Assembly (NCBI GenBank): GCA_934215995.1
Contig: CAKQBC010000109.1
Span: 1 to 7,583 of the forward strand
Length of the DNA: 7,583 nt
Direction of reading: 5' to 3'
Origin: an uncultured Bacillus sp.
Lineage (GTDB): Bacteria > Bacillota > Bacilli > Bacillales > DSM-1321
Shown here: positions 1 through 5,143 of the stretch, piece after piece
Layout: the number at the start of each line of letters is the position of its first letter
Numbering within the stretch: the stretch's first letter is position 1
Notes under the pieces: model-generated
Seen by the model: the letters and a program-made list of their open reading frames with translations, nothing else
The model's database searches: none
Told to the model about the DNA's origin: nothing
Program-made: the position numbers and the translations under genes

Positions 1-285
1 GGCGAACTCCATACAAAAAAAGGCAATAAACAGGCAGAGCCCTGCCCAAACCGGGGCAACCCGTATATGGATTCCCGCAATCGACAGTTGGGCCAGGAAC
101 AGAGCCGTATTCACAGCCGCACCGGGCGAGGCAATGGAATCCGGCGTTATGCGGTATACGGCATATGCAAGAATGCAGGATAGGGCAGCAGCAATAAAGA
201 TGGATGCGCCCCCTGCAGGGAGTAAGGCATATATATGCACAGCCGCCAAAAGCCAGATTGATCCCCTATACAATTTTTCACTCAA
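1..285 (-). CDS. Membrane sensor, probable NatK-like histidine kinase, N-terminal part only
   Basis: This is a partial gene that runs off the left edge; 95 codons are visible. The likely start is TTG at 285, five bases after an AGGTGA Shine-Dalgarno at 296-291; GTG at 288 is too close to that site. The visible protein is almost all hydrophobic, with about four membrane spans near residues 8-23, 27-44, 58-72 and 76-93 separated by short loops. No kinase, HAMP or ATP-binding part lies inside the window. The gene starts 13 bp after the stop of the LytTR response regulator and almost certainly shares its transcript. A polytopic membrane protein directly after a LytTR regulator is usually the partner sensor kinase of the AgrC/NatK kind, with a membrane sensor followed by a GHKL ATPase domain. 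That role is inferred from context; another membrane protein is possible. Confidence 0.6.
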   Translation of the reverse strand, partial: MSEKLYRGSIWLLAAVHIYALLPAGGASIFIAAALSCILAYAVYRITPDSIASPGAAVNTALFLAQLSIAGIHIRVAPVWAGLCLFIAFFCMEFA

Positions 286-290
286 CACGT

Positions 291-296
291 TCACCT
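291..296 (-). promoter_or_regulatory. RBS of the natK-like gene
   Basis: AGGTGA lies just downstream of the natR stop codon (301-299) and five bases before TTG 285. It decides the TTG start and implies translation coupled to natR. Confidence 0.5.
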
Positions 297-298
297 GC

Positions 299-997
299 TT
301 AAAAATAATGTTTTTGCAAAAAGTCCACTTTTTCCTTTGTAATCATCGCCTTTTCCTCTATCCCATCGAATGCCACCATATAGGAGTTCTTCGCATACAA
401 GGAGAAATGTTTGACAAAGTGGATGTTGATGATGAAAGAACGATGGGACCTGAGAAAATCCCTTTCCCGCAGCTCACCCTCCAATTCATTCAGCGTCAGA
501 TATGTTTTTATGATGCCGGATGTTGTATAAATGGCTGTTGACCGGCCTGATCTTTCGATAAAGATGATGTCCTTTTTTTGGACGATATGTATTTCATTTT
601 TTTGCTTTAGGTACAGGCGGCCGGCAATTTCGGCCGACTTCGTCTTCTCGATCAGCCTTTCGACCGATAATACAAGCCGGTCCTTCGTATAAGGCTTCAT
701 TATGTAATCATGAACATTCAGTTCAAAGGCGTGCACGGCATATCCGCTGTTTGCCGTCACGAAAATAACAGCAATGTTTAAAGCATGTGAATGAATGATA
801 TCAGCCAGCTCATAACCAGATAAATCAGGCATCTCGATATCCGCAATCAACAGATCGATCGTTTGCTTTTTGATATGCTCATACGCCTCGGAAGCTGATT
901 GGGTTGAAAAAACAATTTCTATATCAGGAAGGGAGCCAACGATTCCGGTGACTTTATCCAAATCAATCATTCTGTCATCCACAAGTCCCACTTTCAT
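299..997 (-). CDS. natR: LytTR-family response regulator, NatR-like
   Basis: This is a 232-residue two-component response regulator with a DNA-binding output. The receiver domain covers about residues 1-118: acidic pair D7/D8, phosphorylation site D53 in ADIEMPDLSG, switch threonine T81 and the conserved K101-P102. A LytTR DNA-binding domain follows at about 127-230, with the hallmark stretch FLRSHRSFIIN at 181-191. The length matches Bacillus NatR closely. The ATG start is preceded by AGAGAGG at 1012-1006 with eight bases of spacing. The gene is divergent from natAB and lies upstream of a probable sensor kinase. A 21-bp-phased direct repeat suited to LytTR dimers sits in the shared intergenic region. 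Phosphorylated regulator probably activates natAB. The family call is very secure. The name natR rests on the natAB context and overall resemblance; related LytTR regulators control other ABC exporters. Confidence 0.85.
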   Translation of the reverse strand: MKVGLVDDRMIDLDKVTGIVGSLPDIEIVFSTQSASEAYEHIKKQTIDLLIADIEMPDLSGYELADIIHSHALNIAVIFVTANSGYAVHAFELNVHDYIMKPYTKDRLVLSVERLIEKTKSAEIAGRLYLKQKNEIHIVQKKDIIFIERSGRSTAIYTTSGIIKTYLTLNELEGELRERDFLRSHRSFIINIHFVKHFSLYAKNSYMVAFDGIEEKAMITKEKVDFLQKHYF

Positions 998-1070
998 CCT
1001 TTTCGCCTCTCTAACAGAATAATGTAATCATTTCGTCTATTTTACCACCAAAAGATGCCATTTTGTTCTT

Positions 1071-1101
1071 TTTGCGACATTAAATGGAACATTCGCGACA
1101 T
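1071..1101 (+). promoter_or_regulatory. Putative LytTR (NatR) operator: 21-bp-phased direct repeat
   Basis: GCGACAT occurs at 1074-1080 and again at 1095-1101, exactly 21 bp apart. With flanks, TTnGCGACAT matches in nine of ten positions. LytTR regulators bind as dimers to two direct repeats about two helical turns apart, so repeat and phase fit the divergent regulator gene. The pair ends just upstream of the natA promoter, centred near -55 from the predicted start, a usual activator position. Binding itself is inferred. Confidence 0.65.
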
Positions 1102-1103
1102 AC

Positions 1104-1135
1104 TTGCAGATTTCCTTTCCCCCGGGGGATATGAT
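1104..1135 (+). promoter_or_regulatory. Predicted natAB promoter (good -10, weak -35)
   Basis: The -10 box is TATGAT at 1130-1135. The best upstream hexamer, TTGCAG at 1104-1109, is a poor -35 and is 20 bp away, so the promoter should need an activator. The spacer contains the perfect palindrome CCCCCGGGGG at 1119-1128. Transcription would start near 1142, about 30 bases before the natA ATG. Confidence 0.5.
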
Positions 1136-1171
1136 GGATTCAACAAAACAAATGAAAGAGGGTCGTCTCTC

Positions 1172-1924
1172 ATGATCGAAATCAACGGGGTCAGTAAGCA
1201 ATTCAAGGATAAAAAAACATACGTAACCGCATTGAAGCATATTTCATTCACAGTCGGAAAAGGAGAAACCGTCGGCTTGCTAGGGGAAAATGGGGCCGGA
1301 AAAACAACCTTATTGAGAACAATCGCCACGCTTCTGGCACCGACTGAAGGAACCGTCAAAGTCGCCGGTTTCCAGACAACAAAAGAACCGGAAATGATCA
1401 AAAAGCAAATCGGCGTCCTGTTCGGCGGAGAAACCGGGCTGTACAACAGGCTGACAGCAGAAGAAAACCTGGCATATTTCGCTGCTTTATACGGGTTGAG
1501 CAAGCACCAGACAAAAGTCCGCATCGATGACCTTTCAAGAATGTTTGGAATGCGCGATTATCTCGATCGAAAGGTAGAAGGTTTTTCGAAAGGGATGCGG
1601 CAGAAAGTAGCGATTGCCCGCACCCTTATCCATGATCCTGACATTATCCTATTCGACGAACCGACAACCGGCCTGGATATTACTTCATCCAATGTCTTCC
1701 GCCAGCTGGTCCATCAATTGAAAAGAGAAGGAAAAACGATTATTTTTTCAAGCCATATCATGGAAGAGGTTGCCATGCTGTGCGACAGCGTCGCAATGAT
1801 GCATAAAGGCGAATTGATTTTCCACGGGGATTTGCAGGAATTATACAGGCAGGAAAGCAGCGAAGACCTGAATTATATTTTTATGAGCAAATTGGTTAGA
1901 GGGGGCACTAAGCATGTTTCTTAA
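1172..1924 (+). CDS. natA: ABC exporter ATP-binding protein, NatA-like
   Basis: This is a 250-residue cytoplasmic ATPase that powers the NatB permease. Walker A is GENGAGKT at 38-45, the signature FSKGMRQ at 138-144, Walker B IILFDEP at 158-164, the D-loop GLD at 167-169 and the switch histidine H195. After Walker A the segment GVLFGGETGLY (81-91) replaces the usual Q-loop glutamine region, as I recall for NatA-type ATPases. Length agrees with Bacillus NatA (about 246). The frame is open upstream to 1055, but ATG 1172 is chosen because AAAGAGGG at 1155-1162 precedes it by nine bases and the family domain begins there; the extension would also cross the promoter. The gene overlaps natB by 11 bp, so the two are coupled. 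In B. subtilis NatAB exports Na+; that substrate is inferred here, while the ATPase call is certain. Confidence 0.88.
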   Translation: MIEINGVSKQFKDKKTYVTALKHISFTVGKGETVGLLGENGAGKTTLLRTIATLLAPTEGTVKVAGFQTTKEPEMIKKQIGVLFGGETGLYNRLTAEENLAYFAALYGLSKHQTKVRIDDLSRMFGMRDYLDRKVEGFSKGMRQKVAIARTLIHDPDIILFDEPTTGLDITSSNVFRQLVHQLKREGKTIIFSSHIMEEVAMLCDSVAMMHKGELIFHGDLQELYRQESSEDLNYIFMSKLVRGGTKHVS

Positions 1925-3071
1925 TATATACAAAAAAGAGATGAAAGATTGCTTCAGAGACAGACGTACGTTATTCCTGACGGTATTCCTCCCGGTCCTG
2001 ATGATGACCGGCCTGATCTTTTTCTATGAAAACCTGGGGTTCCAAGCAGAGGAAGATTCCTATACACTGGCTGTCCATTCATCATTCTCTTCCGAAGAGA
2101 AAGCGATATTCTCCGCTTACGACAACATTGAATTCAACTTGGCCGATGATCCTGAAGCCGCTTTTGCCGAGGGCGAGGCAGATGCCGCCCTATTGCTTGA
2201 TGATCAGTTCACATCCCGTATCGCAGAAGGATCAGAAGCGACCGTCACGATTCTTGGGGATTCATTCAGCCAAAATTCCTCTTCTGCCATGAATATCGCA
2301 TCCGCAGCGCTCGCCGCCTATGAAAAGGAAGTTGTTACAGAAAGGCTCGAGCAGCAAGGAACAGACCCATCCATTGTCCAGCCTTTCACAGTTGAATTGA
2401 AAGAAACGACAGAAGACAATGTATCGGCTAATCTGCTGGCCATTTTGGTACCGCTGATTCTTGTGTTATCAATCACCATTGGATCCGGCCCGGCCGCACT
2501 GGATCTATTCGCCGGGGAAAAAGAAAAGAAAACGATGGAAGCCTTGCTGATGACTCCGGTCAAAAGGTCGACCCTTCTATTCTCCAAATGGCTGACCATC
2601 ACAACAATCGGGGCTTTGATCGGCATCATTGCACTGGCAGTCATGACAATCGAAATCACATTTTTCACCGAAAACCTAAAAGGTGCCCTATCATTGGATG
2701 AGAACGGCATACCGATGCTTACAACCGCTGTTCTGATTTCAATCGTGTTCTCCATGTTCAACGCTGCCGTTCTGATGCTGACCAGCATAATGGGCAAAAC
2801 AATCAAGGAATCGCAAAGTTATACATCACCGATTTCTATGCTGTTCATGTTGCCTCTCTTTGCGATTACATCTTTAGGGGTAAATGAATTTACATTTAAA
2901 CACTTTGCCATTCCGATTTTGAACCTATTCACGCTTCTGAAAGAATTGCTGTTCGGCATTGTCGTCGCAGAACATATCCTTCTCACTTTGGGAAGCAACC
3001 TTATCTGTGTAGTCATCGTCTTTATCATCTGCCGGATCATGTTCATGAAAGATAAATGGGTAATCCATTAA
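1914..3071 (+). CDS. natB: ABC exporter permease, NatB-like (ABC-2 type)
   Basis: This 385-residue membrane subunit pairs with the NatA-like ATPase. One membrane helix lies near residues 19-37, followed by an acidic extracytoplasmic domain (about 40-170). Five further helices follow near 172-192, 226-248, 268-292, 304-322 and 358-377, giving the ABC-2 permease layout. Between helices two and three sits the family motif GEKEKKTMEALLMTPVKR (201-218), the cytoplasmic element that contacts the ATPase. Length agrees with Bacillus NatB (about 386). The ATG lies inside the end of natA, preceded by AGAGGGGGC, which indicates translational coupling. By homology the pair would extrude Na+ (possibly K+) at the cost of ATP. 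The ABC-2 assignment is secure; the ion is inferred from the NatRK-type regulators and the adjacent mrp operon. Related permeases export other compounds. Confidence 0.85.
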   Translation: MFLNIYKKEMKDCFRDRRTLFLTVFLPVLMMTGLIFFYENLGFQAEEDSYTLAVHSSFSSEEKAIFSAYDNIEFNLADDPEAAFAEGEADAALLLDDQFTSRIAEGSEATVTILGDSFSQNSSSAMNIASAALAAYEKEVVTERLEQQGTDPSIVQPFTVELKETTEDNVSANLLAILVPLILVLSITIGSGPAALDLFAGEKEKKTMEALLMTPVKRSTLLFSKWLTITTIGALIGIIALAVMTIEITFFTENLKGALSLDENGIPMLTTAVLISIVFSMFNAAVLMLTSIMGKTIKESQSYTSPISMLFMLPLFAITSLGVNEFTFKHFAIPILNLFTLLKELLFGIVVAEHILLTLGSNLICVVIVFIICRIMFMKDKWVIH

Positions 3072-3093
3072 ACAACGTATGATTCACGGCTAT

Positions 3094-3118
3094 GTTTGGT
3101 TTATAGCCGAAAGGGTAA
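3094..3118 (+). promoter_or_regulatory. Candidate sigma-B-type promoter for the small basic protein gene
   Basis: GTTTGG (3094-3099), 13 bases, then GGGTAA (3113-3118) resembles the Bacillus sigma-B consensus GTTTAA/GGGTAT with allowed spacing. Transcription would start near 3125, giving an untranslated leader of about 30 bases with the strong RBS at 3136-3145. No good sigma-A promoter is seen in the gap. This is a motif match only. Confidence 0.35.
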
Positions 3119-3155
3119 AAAACCAGCATACCGAAAGAAGGAGGTTCTTTGGGAT

Positions 3156-3281
3156 ATGTCAAACAAGGAAACAAAAGCAAAAGCAGCAGATTCTAAGGAA
3201 CAGGCAAAGAAAAAAGAACACAGGAAAGATATTGATGCACAAAGGGATCCGGATAAAAACGACCCTCCGACAAAAAAATAG
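3156..3281 (+). CDS. Small lysine-rich hypothetical protein (41 aa)
   Basis: I do not recognise this gene. It encodes 41 residues, MSNKETKAKAADSKEQ at the start and DPDKNDPPTKK at the end. The protein is very rich in Lys, Asp, Glu and Ala, with no hydrophobic core, no cysteine and no membrane segment, so it is probably disordered or helical and soluble. The frame is open upstream to ATG 3096, but ATG 3156 is chosen because AGAAGGAGGT at 3136-3145 is a near-perfect Shine-Dalgarno for it. It lies 84 bp after natB and directly before a strong terminator, so it may be read from natAB or from its own sigma-B-like promoter. Size and composition resemble the small stress- or spore-associated proteins of Bacillaceae, but I cannot place it in a named family. 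The strong RBS and terminator argue that it is real. Confidence 0.65.
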   Translation: MSNKETKAKAADSKEQAKKKEHRKDIDAQRDPDKNDPPTKK

Positions 3282-3287
3282 GACACA

Positions 3288-3325
3288 AAAGAAGGCTTGC
3301 CCTGGGGCAAGCCTTCTTTCATTTT
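3288..3325. terminator. Bidirectional intrinsic terminator
   Basis: The left arm AAAGAAGGCTTGCC (3288-3301) pairs perfectly with GGCAAGCCTTCTTT (3306-3319) around a CTGG loop, a 14-bp stem. The + strand continues TTTCATTTT. Read on the other strand the same hairpin runs into TTTTGTGTCCTATTTTTT. It therefore ends both the natAB/small-gene transcripts and the converging methyltransferase transcript, whose stop codon is at 3326-3324. Confidence 0.9.
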
Positions 3326-3935
3326 AAACATATGCAGGCAAACGATAAATCAAAAATCTCTCATTTGTATCCGTGTCATAATCGCTCAGAAAAATTTCTT
3401 CTTCTAGCCCGAAGGCTGTCTGATCCTCAAGGAAATACATGTAGTCATCCGATCCATAGTAAAGGATCAATTCAATGTCCCTTGGATGCTGTTCTGCCGA
3501 AAGAAGAATATTATTAACGACCTTCATGAAAATCTGCACCGAAAAGGGATTGAAAAAGTAAAATCGATTATCCTCAGGCTTAATCACGTATTCCTGGGCT
3601 AAACCTTGCTGAAAATGGATTCTCTCTCCCCTGCCCGGATTCTCATCAAGATACATATCTTTGTTCCTGACGGCATCAGCGTAGAAATCCCCGTCCATTT
3701 CCACACCAAGCACATGCGCCCCGAAGCGCTTGTGGATATAGAAATTCAGGCGCCCTTTCCCGCAGCCGAAATCAACCACGTGATCATCGGCACTGAGCGG
3801 CCTCCGGTCAAACAGAACCTCCAATGCCTCATAAGGCGTCGGCTCATAGCGATGGTAATGGAACGATTTATGGAAGCCGTCCTGCTGTTTCACTGTCTCT
3901 ATGTTCAACAATCTATCATATTGTTCCTCTGTCAT
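3324..3935 (-). CDS. Class I SAM-dependent methyltransferase, substrate unknown
   Basis: This 203-residue soluble protein has a Rossmann-type SAM-binding fold. Motif I is VVDFGCGKGRL at 53-63, with the GxGxG-like loop G57-C-G-K-G. An acidic residue for the SAM ribose lies at the end of strand 2 in GVEMD (77-81). FFNPF at 127-131 sits where the motif IV (D/N)PP(F/Y) of many methyltransferases is found. The N-terminal 50 residues (with HKSFHYHRYEPTPYEAL) are probably substrate-facing. The ATG is preceded by GGGAG at 3947-3943 with seven bases of spacing. It follows mrpG in the same direction but has its own extended -10 promoter, so it need not be part of the mrp operon. NPF-type motifs occur in enzymes acting on nucleic-acid bases or protein amides, but the substrate cannot be named. 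The methyltransferase call is secure. Confidence 0.85.
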   Translation of the reverse strand: MTEEQYDRLLNIETVKQQDGFHKSFHYHRYEPTPYEALEVLFDRRPLSADDHVVDFGCGKGRLNFYIHKRFGAHVLGVEMDGDFYADAVRNKDMYLDENPGRGERIHFQQGLAQEYVIKPEDNRFYFFNPFSVQIFMKVVNNILLSAEQHPRDIELILYYGSDDYMYFLEDQTAFGLEEEIFLSDYDTDTNERFLIYRLPAYV

Positions 3936-3974
3936 TTAACTACTCCCGGCACATTTAGTCTAAGTGAGGCATCC

Positions 3975-3983
3975 ATTATACCA
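3975..3983 (-). promoter_or_regulatory. Extended -10 promoter of the methyltransferase gene
   Basis: On the minus strand TGGTATAAT (3983-3975) is a perfect TATAAT with the upstream TGn of extended -10 promoters. No good -35 is found 16-18 bp upstream, which such promoters can do without. Transcription would start near 3968, leaving a leader of about 33 bases. Confidence 0.6.
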
Positions 3984-4007
3984 TACTGCCTATCCACCGG
4001 GCGCCGC

Positions 4008-4361
4008 CTACTCAGCCTTCATATATTTTTTCAGATCATCCCGCACGCTCCGGTTGGCGAGCTTCACATCCGAACGGTAGGCAGCCCGGCAGATGATATG
4101 CCCAGCCACCGGTGCAGTCAGGAATACAAAAAAGATTCCGAGCAGCAACCGGATGCTTACATACCCTTCATCAATCCAGAAAAACATGAAGGCTCCAAGG
4201 AGGATGAACATGACACCAAGGGTCGTGCTCTTCGAGGCAGCATGGGAACGCGTATACACATCCGGCAGGCGGACAAGGCCCAAGGCGCTTAAAAAAGTCA
4301 GGATCGTGCCAGACAGAATGCAAATGGCCGCAATCCATTCACTGATCATTTCCACGTTCAA
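4008..4361 (-). CDS. mrpG: Na+/H+ antiporter subunit MrpG (MnhG)
   Basis: This small membrane subunit belongs to the multi-subunit Mrp cation/proton antiporter, PhaG/MnhG family; with the chosen start it has 117 residues. Three membrane helices lie near residues 7-29, 46-62 and 69-90. The family stretch RLPDVYTRSHAASKSTTLGV starts at residue 31. LLGIFFVFLTAPVAGH follows, and its proline matches one reported as important in Bacillus MrpG. The frame opens at GTG 4370, but TTG 4361 is preferred because AAAGAGGTG (4376-4368) leaves six bases before it; ATG 4349 is another possibility with a poor RBS. It overlaps the end of mrpF by 23 bp and is the last mrp gene. No terminator follows before the methyltransferase promoter. 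The charged tail after residue 95 is probably cytoplasmic. The family call is certain, the start less so. Confidence 0.9.
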   Translation of the reverse strand: MNVEMISEWIAAICILSGTILTFLSALGLVRLPDVYTRSHAASKSTTLGVMFILLGAFMFFWIDEGYVSIRLLLGIFFVFLTAPVAGHIICRAAYRSDVKLANRSVRDDLKKYMKAE

Positions 4362-4623
4362 TGACAACACCTCTTTCTATGAATCTCGCAAAAGCGATCG
4401 TCCCGATAAACGACAGGATGCCAAGCAGCAAAATGATATCCAGGTACGCATGCGTCCTGAGCAACACGGAAAGAATTGCCACCCCGGAGATCAGATGGAT
4501 TCCGACGGAGTCCAGCGCCATTACCCGGTCAGGCATAGAAGGCCCCTTGAATAAGCGGTATATAGCAATCAAAACCGACAGGCTCAGAAGGAACAAGGCA
4601 GCAATCAGTGCATATTCGAACAT
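4339..4623 (-). CDS. mrpF: Na+/H+ antiporter subunit MrpF (MnhF)
   Basis: A 94-residue membrane subunit of the Mrp antiporter with three helices (about 3-22, 38-55 and 60-80). The family signature GPSMPDRVMALDSVG spans 27-41; its D32 is, as I recall, the conserved aspartate found important in Bacillus MrpF. The second conserved aspartate is D38. The ATG shares one base with the mrpE stop codon (TAATG) and follows a perfect AAGGAGGTGA at 4640-4631 with seven bases of spacing, the strongest RBS in the operon. In the assembled complex MrpE, F and G pack together beside the MrpA end. Length is normal for the family and nothing is broken. Confidence 0.95.
   Translation of the reverse strand: MFEYALIAALFLLSLSVLIAIYRLFKGPSMPDRVMALDSVGIHLISGVAILSVLLRTHAYLDIILLLGILSFIGTIAFARFIERGVVIERGNDQ
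4368..4376 (-). promoter_or_regulatory. RBS deciding the mrpG start
   Basis: AAAGAGGTG inside the 3' end of mrpF lies six bases before TTG 4361 and overlaps GTG 4370, so the TTG is the better start. Confidence 0.5.
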
Positions 4624-5099
4624 TAACCTGTCACCTCCTTAATCGCCTTCTCAAAGACGTTCTTCGCCTTGATGATTGACCTCTTTGATTCTTCCATATC
4701 CATCGCATGGATGAAAAATGTTTTCTTGTCAGGGGAAATTTCAATGACCACCGAACCCGGTGTCAGTGATAAAAGCAATGCCAGGATCGGGATTTCCCAT
4801 TCACCCTGCAGGCTGGTTTTGAGGGCAAATATCCCTGGTTTGACATCGATTTTGCTTTTCGTCACCTGCTTCAGTACAAGGATGGTTGAGGAAACAAGTT
4901 CCCTTAAGAAGACATACAGCAGTTTCAAAAGCGATAGGACCTTCCCCAAATAAAAGGACTCGGCGAAAAAACGGCGCACGGAGAAAAGAATAACGATTCC
5001 GACCAAGTACCCGGCAAAGAATGATGGAAAACTCCATTTATCCTGCAAAAGCATCCATAAGAATCCAATGAATATATTCAGCAAGATCTGAACGGCCAA
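4623..5099 (-). CDS. mrpE: Na+/H+ antiporter subunit MrpE (MnhE)
   Basis: A membrane subunit of the Mrp antiporter, 158 residues from the chosen TTG start, the same length as I recall for B. subtilis MrpE. Hydrophobic segments lie at about 4-19, 26-42 and 53-76, followed by a soluble C-terminal part. The conserved segment ILALLLSLTPGSVVIEI is at 105-121, with T113 and P114 at exactly the positions reported as functionally important in alkaliphile MrpE. That match supports TTG 5099 over the in-frame GTG 5108, as does AAGGGGTGA (5113-5105) five bases upstream. The protein then begins MAVQILLN, as in homologues. It is separated from mrpD by 44 bp, the only real gap in the operon, and its stop overlaps the mrpF start by one base. 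Confidence 0.93.
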   Translation of the reverse strand: MAVQILLNIFIGFLWMLLQDKWSFPSFFAGYLVGIVILFSVRRFFAESFYLGKVLSLLKLLYVFLRELVSSTILVLKQVTKSKIDVKPGIFALKTSLQGEWEIPILALLLSLTPGSVVIEISPDKKTFFIHAMDMEESKRSIIKAKNVFEKAIKEVTG

Positions 5100-5104
5100 A
5101 GCAA

Positions 5105-5113
5105 TCACCCCTT
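5105..5113 (-). promoter_or_regulatory. RBS deciding the mrpE start
   Basis: AAGGGGTGA is five bases before TTG 5099. The alternative GTG 5108 lies inside this motif and would have no usable RBS. Confidence 0.65.
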
Positions 5114-5143
5114 ATCATTAATTATTTCGCAATGGAAAGACGG

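Noticed and set aside
134..541. 135-codon + strand frame
   Set aside because: It runs antisense over natR and the sensor gene, which have clear domains or membrane spans; it has no RBS and its composition is low in sense.
1039..1044. TAAAAT on the minus strand as a natR -10 box
   Set aside because: No acceptable -35 is found at 16-18 bp and no extended -10 is present, so the natR promoter remains unassigned.
1055..1171. N-terminal extension of the natA frame
   Set aside because: It has no RBS, crosses the operator and promoter, and ATG 1172 has a good RBS and fits the family start.
3087..3109. CGGCTAT/ATAGCCG hairpin after natB as a terminator
   Set aside because: The stem is only 7 bp with a 9-base loop, and no T tract follows on either strand; it also overlaps the candidate sigma-B promoter.
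3096..3155. Upstream start for the small basic protein
   Set aside because: ATG 3096 has no RBS and the added residues are encoded by the leader that contains the strong RBS for ATG 3156.
3955..3963. TTAGTCTAA palindrome in the methyltransferase leader as an operator
   Set aside because: Only four paired bases per side; such short palindromes are common by chance.
3606..4292. 228-codon + strand frame
   Set aside because: Antisense to the methyltransferase and mrpG, both strongly supported by motifs, and it spans their intergenic promoter.
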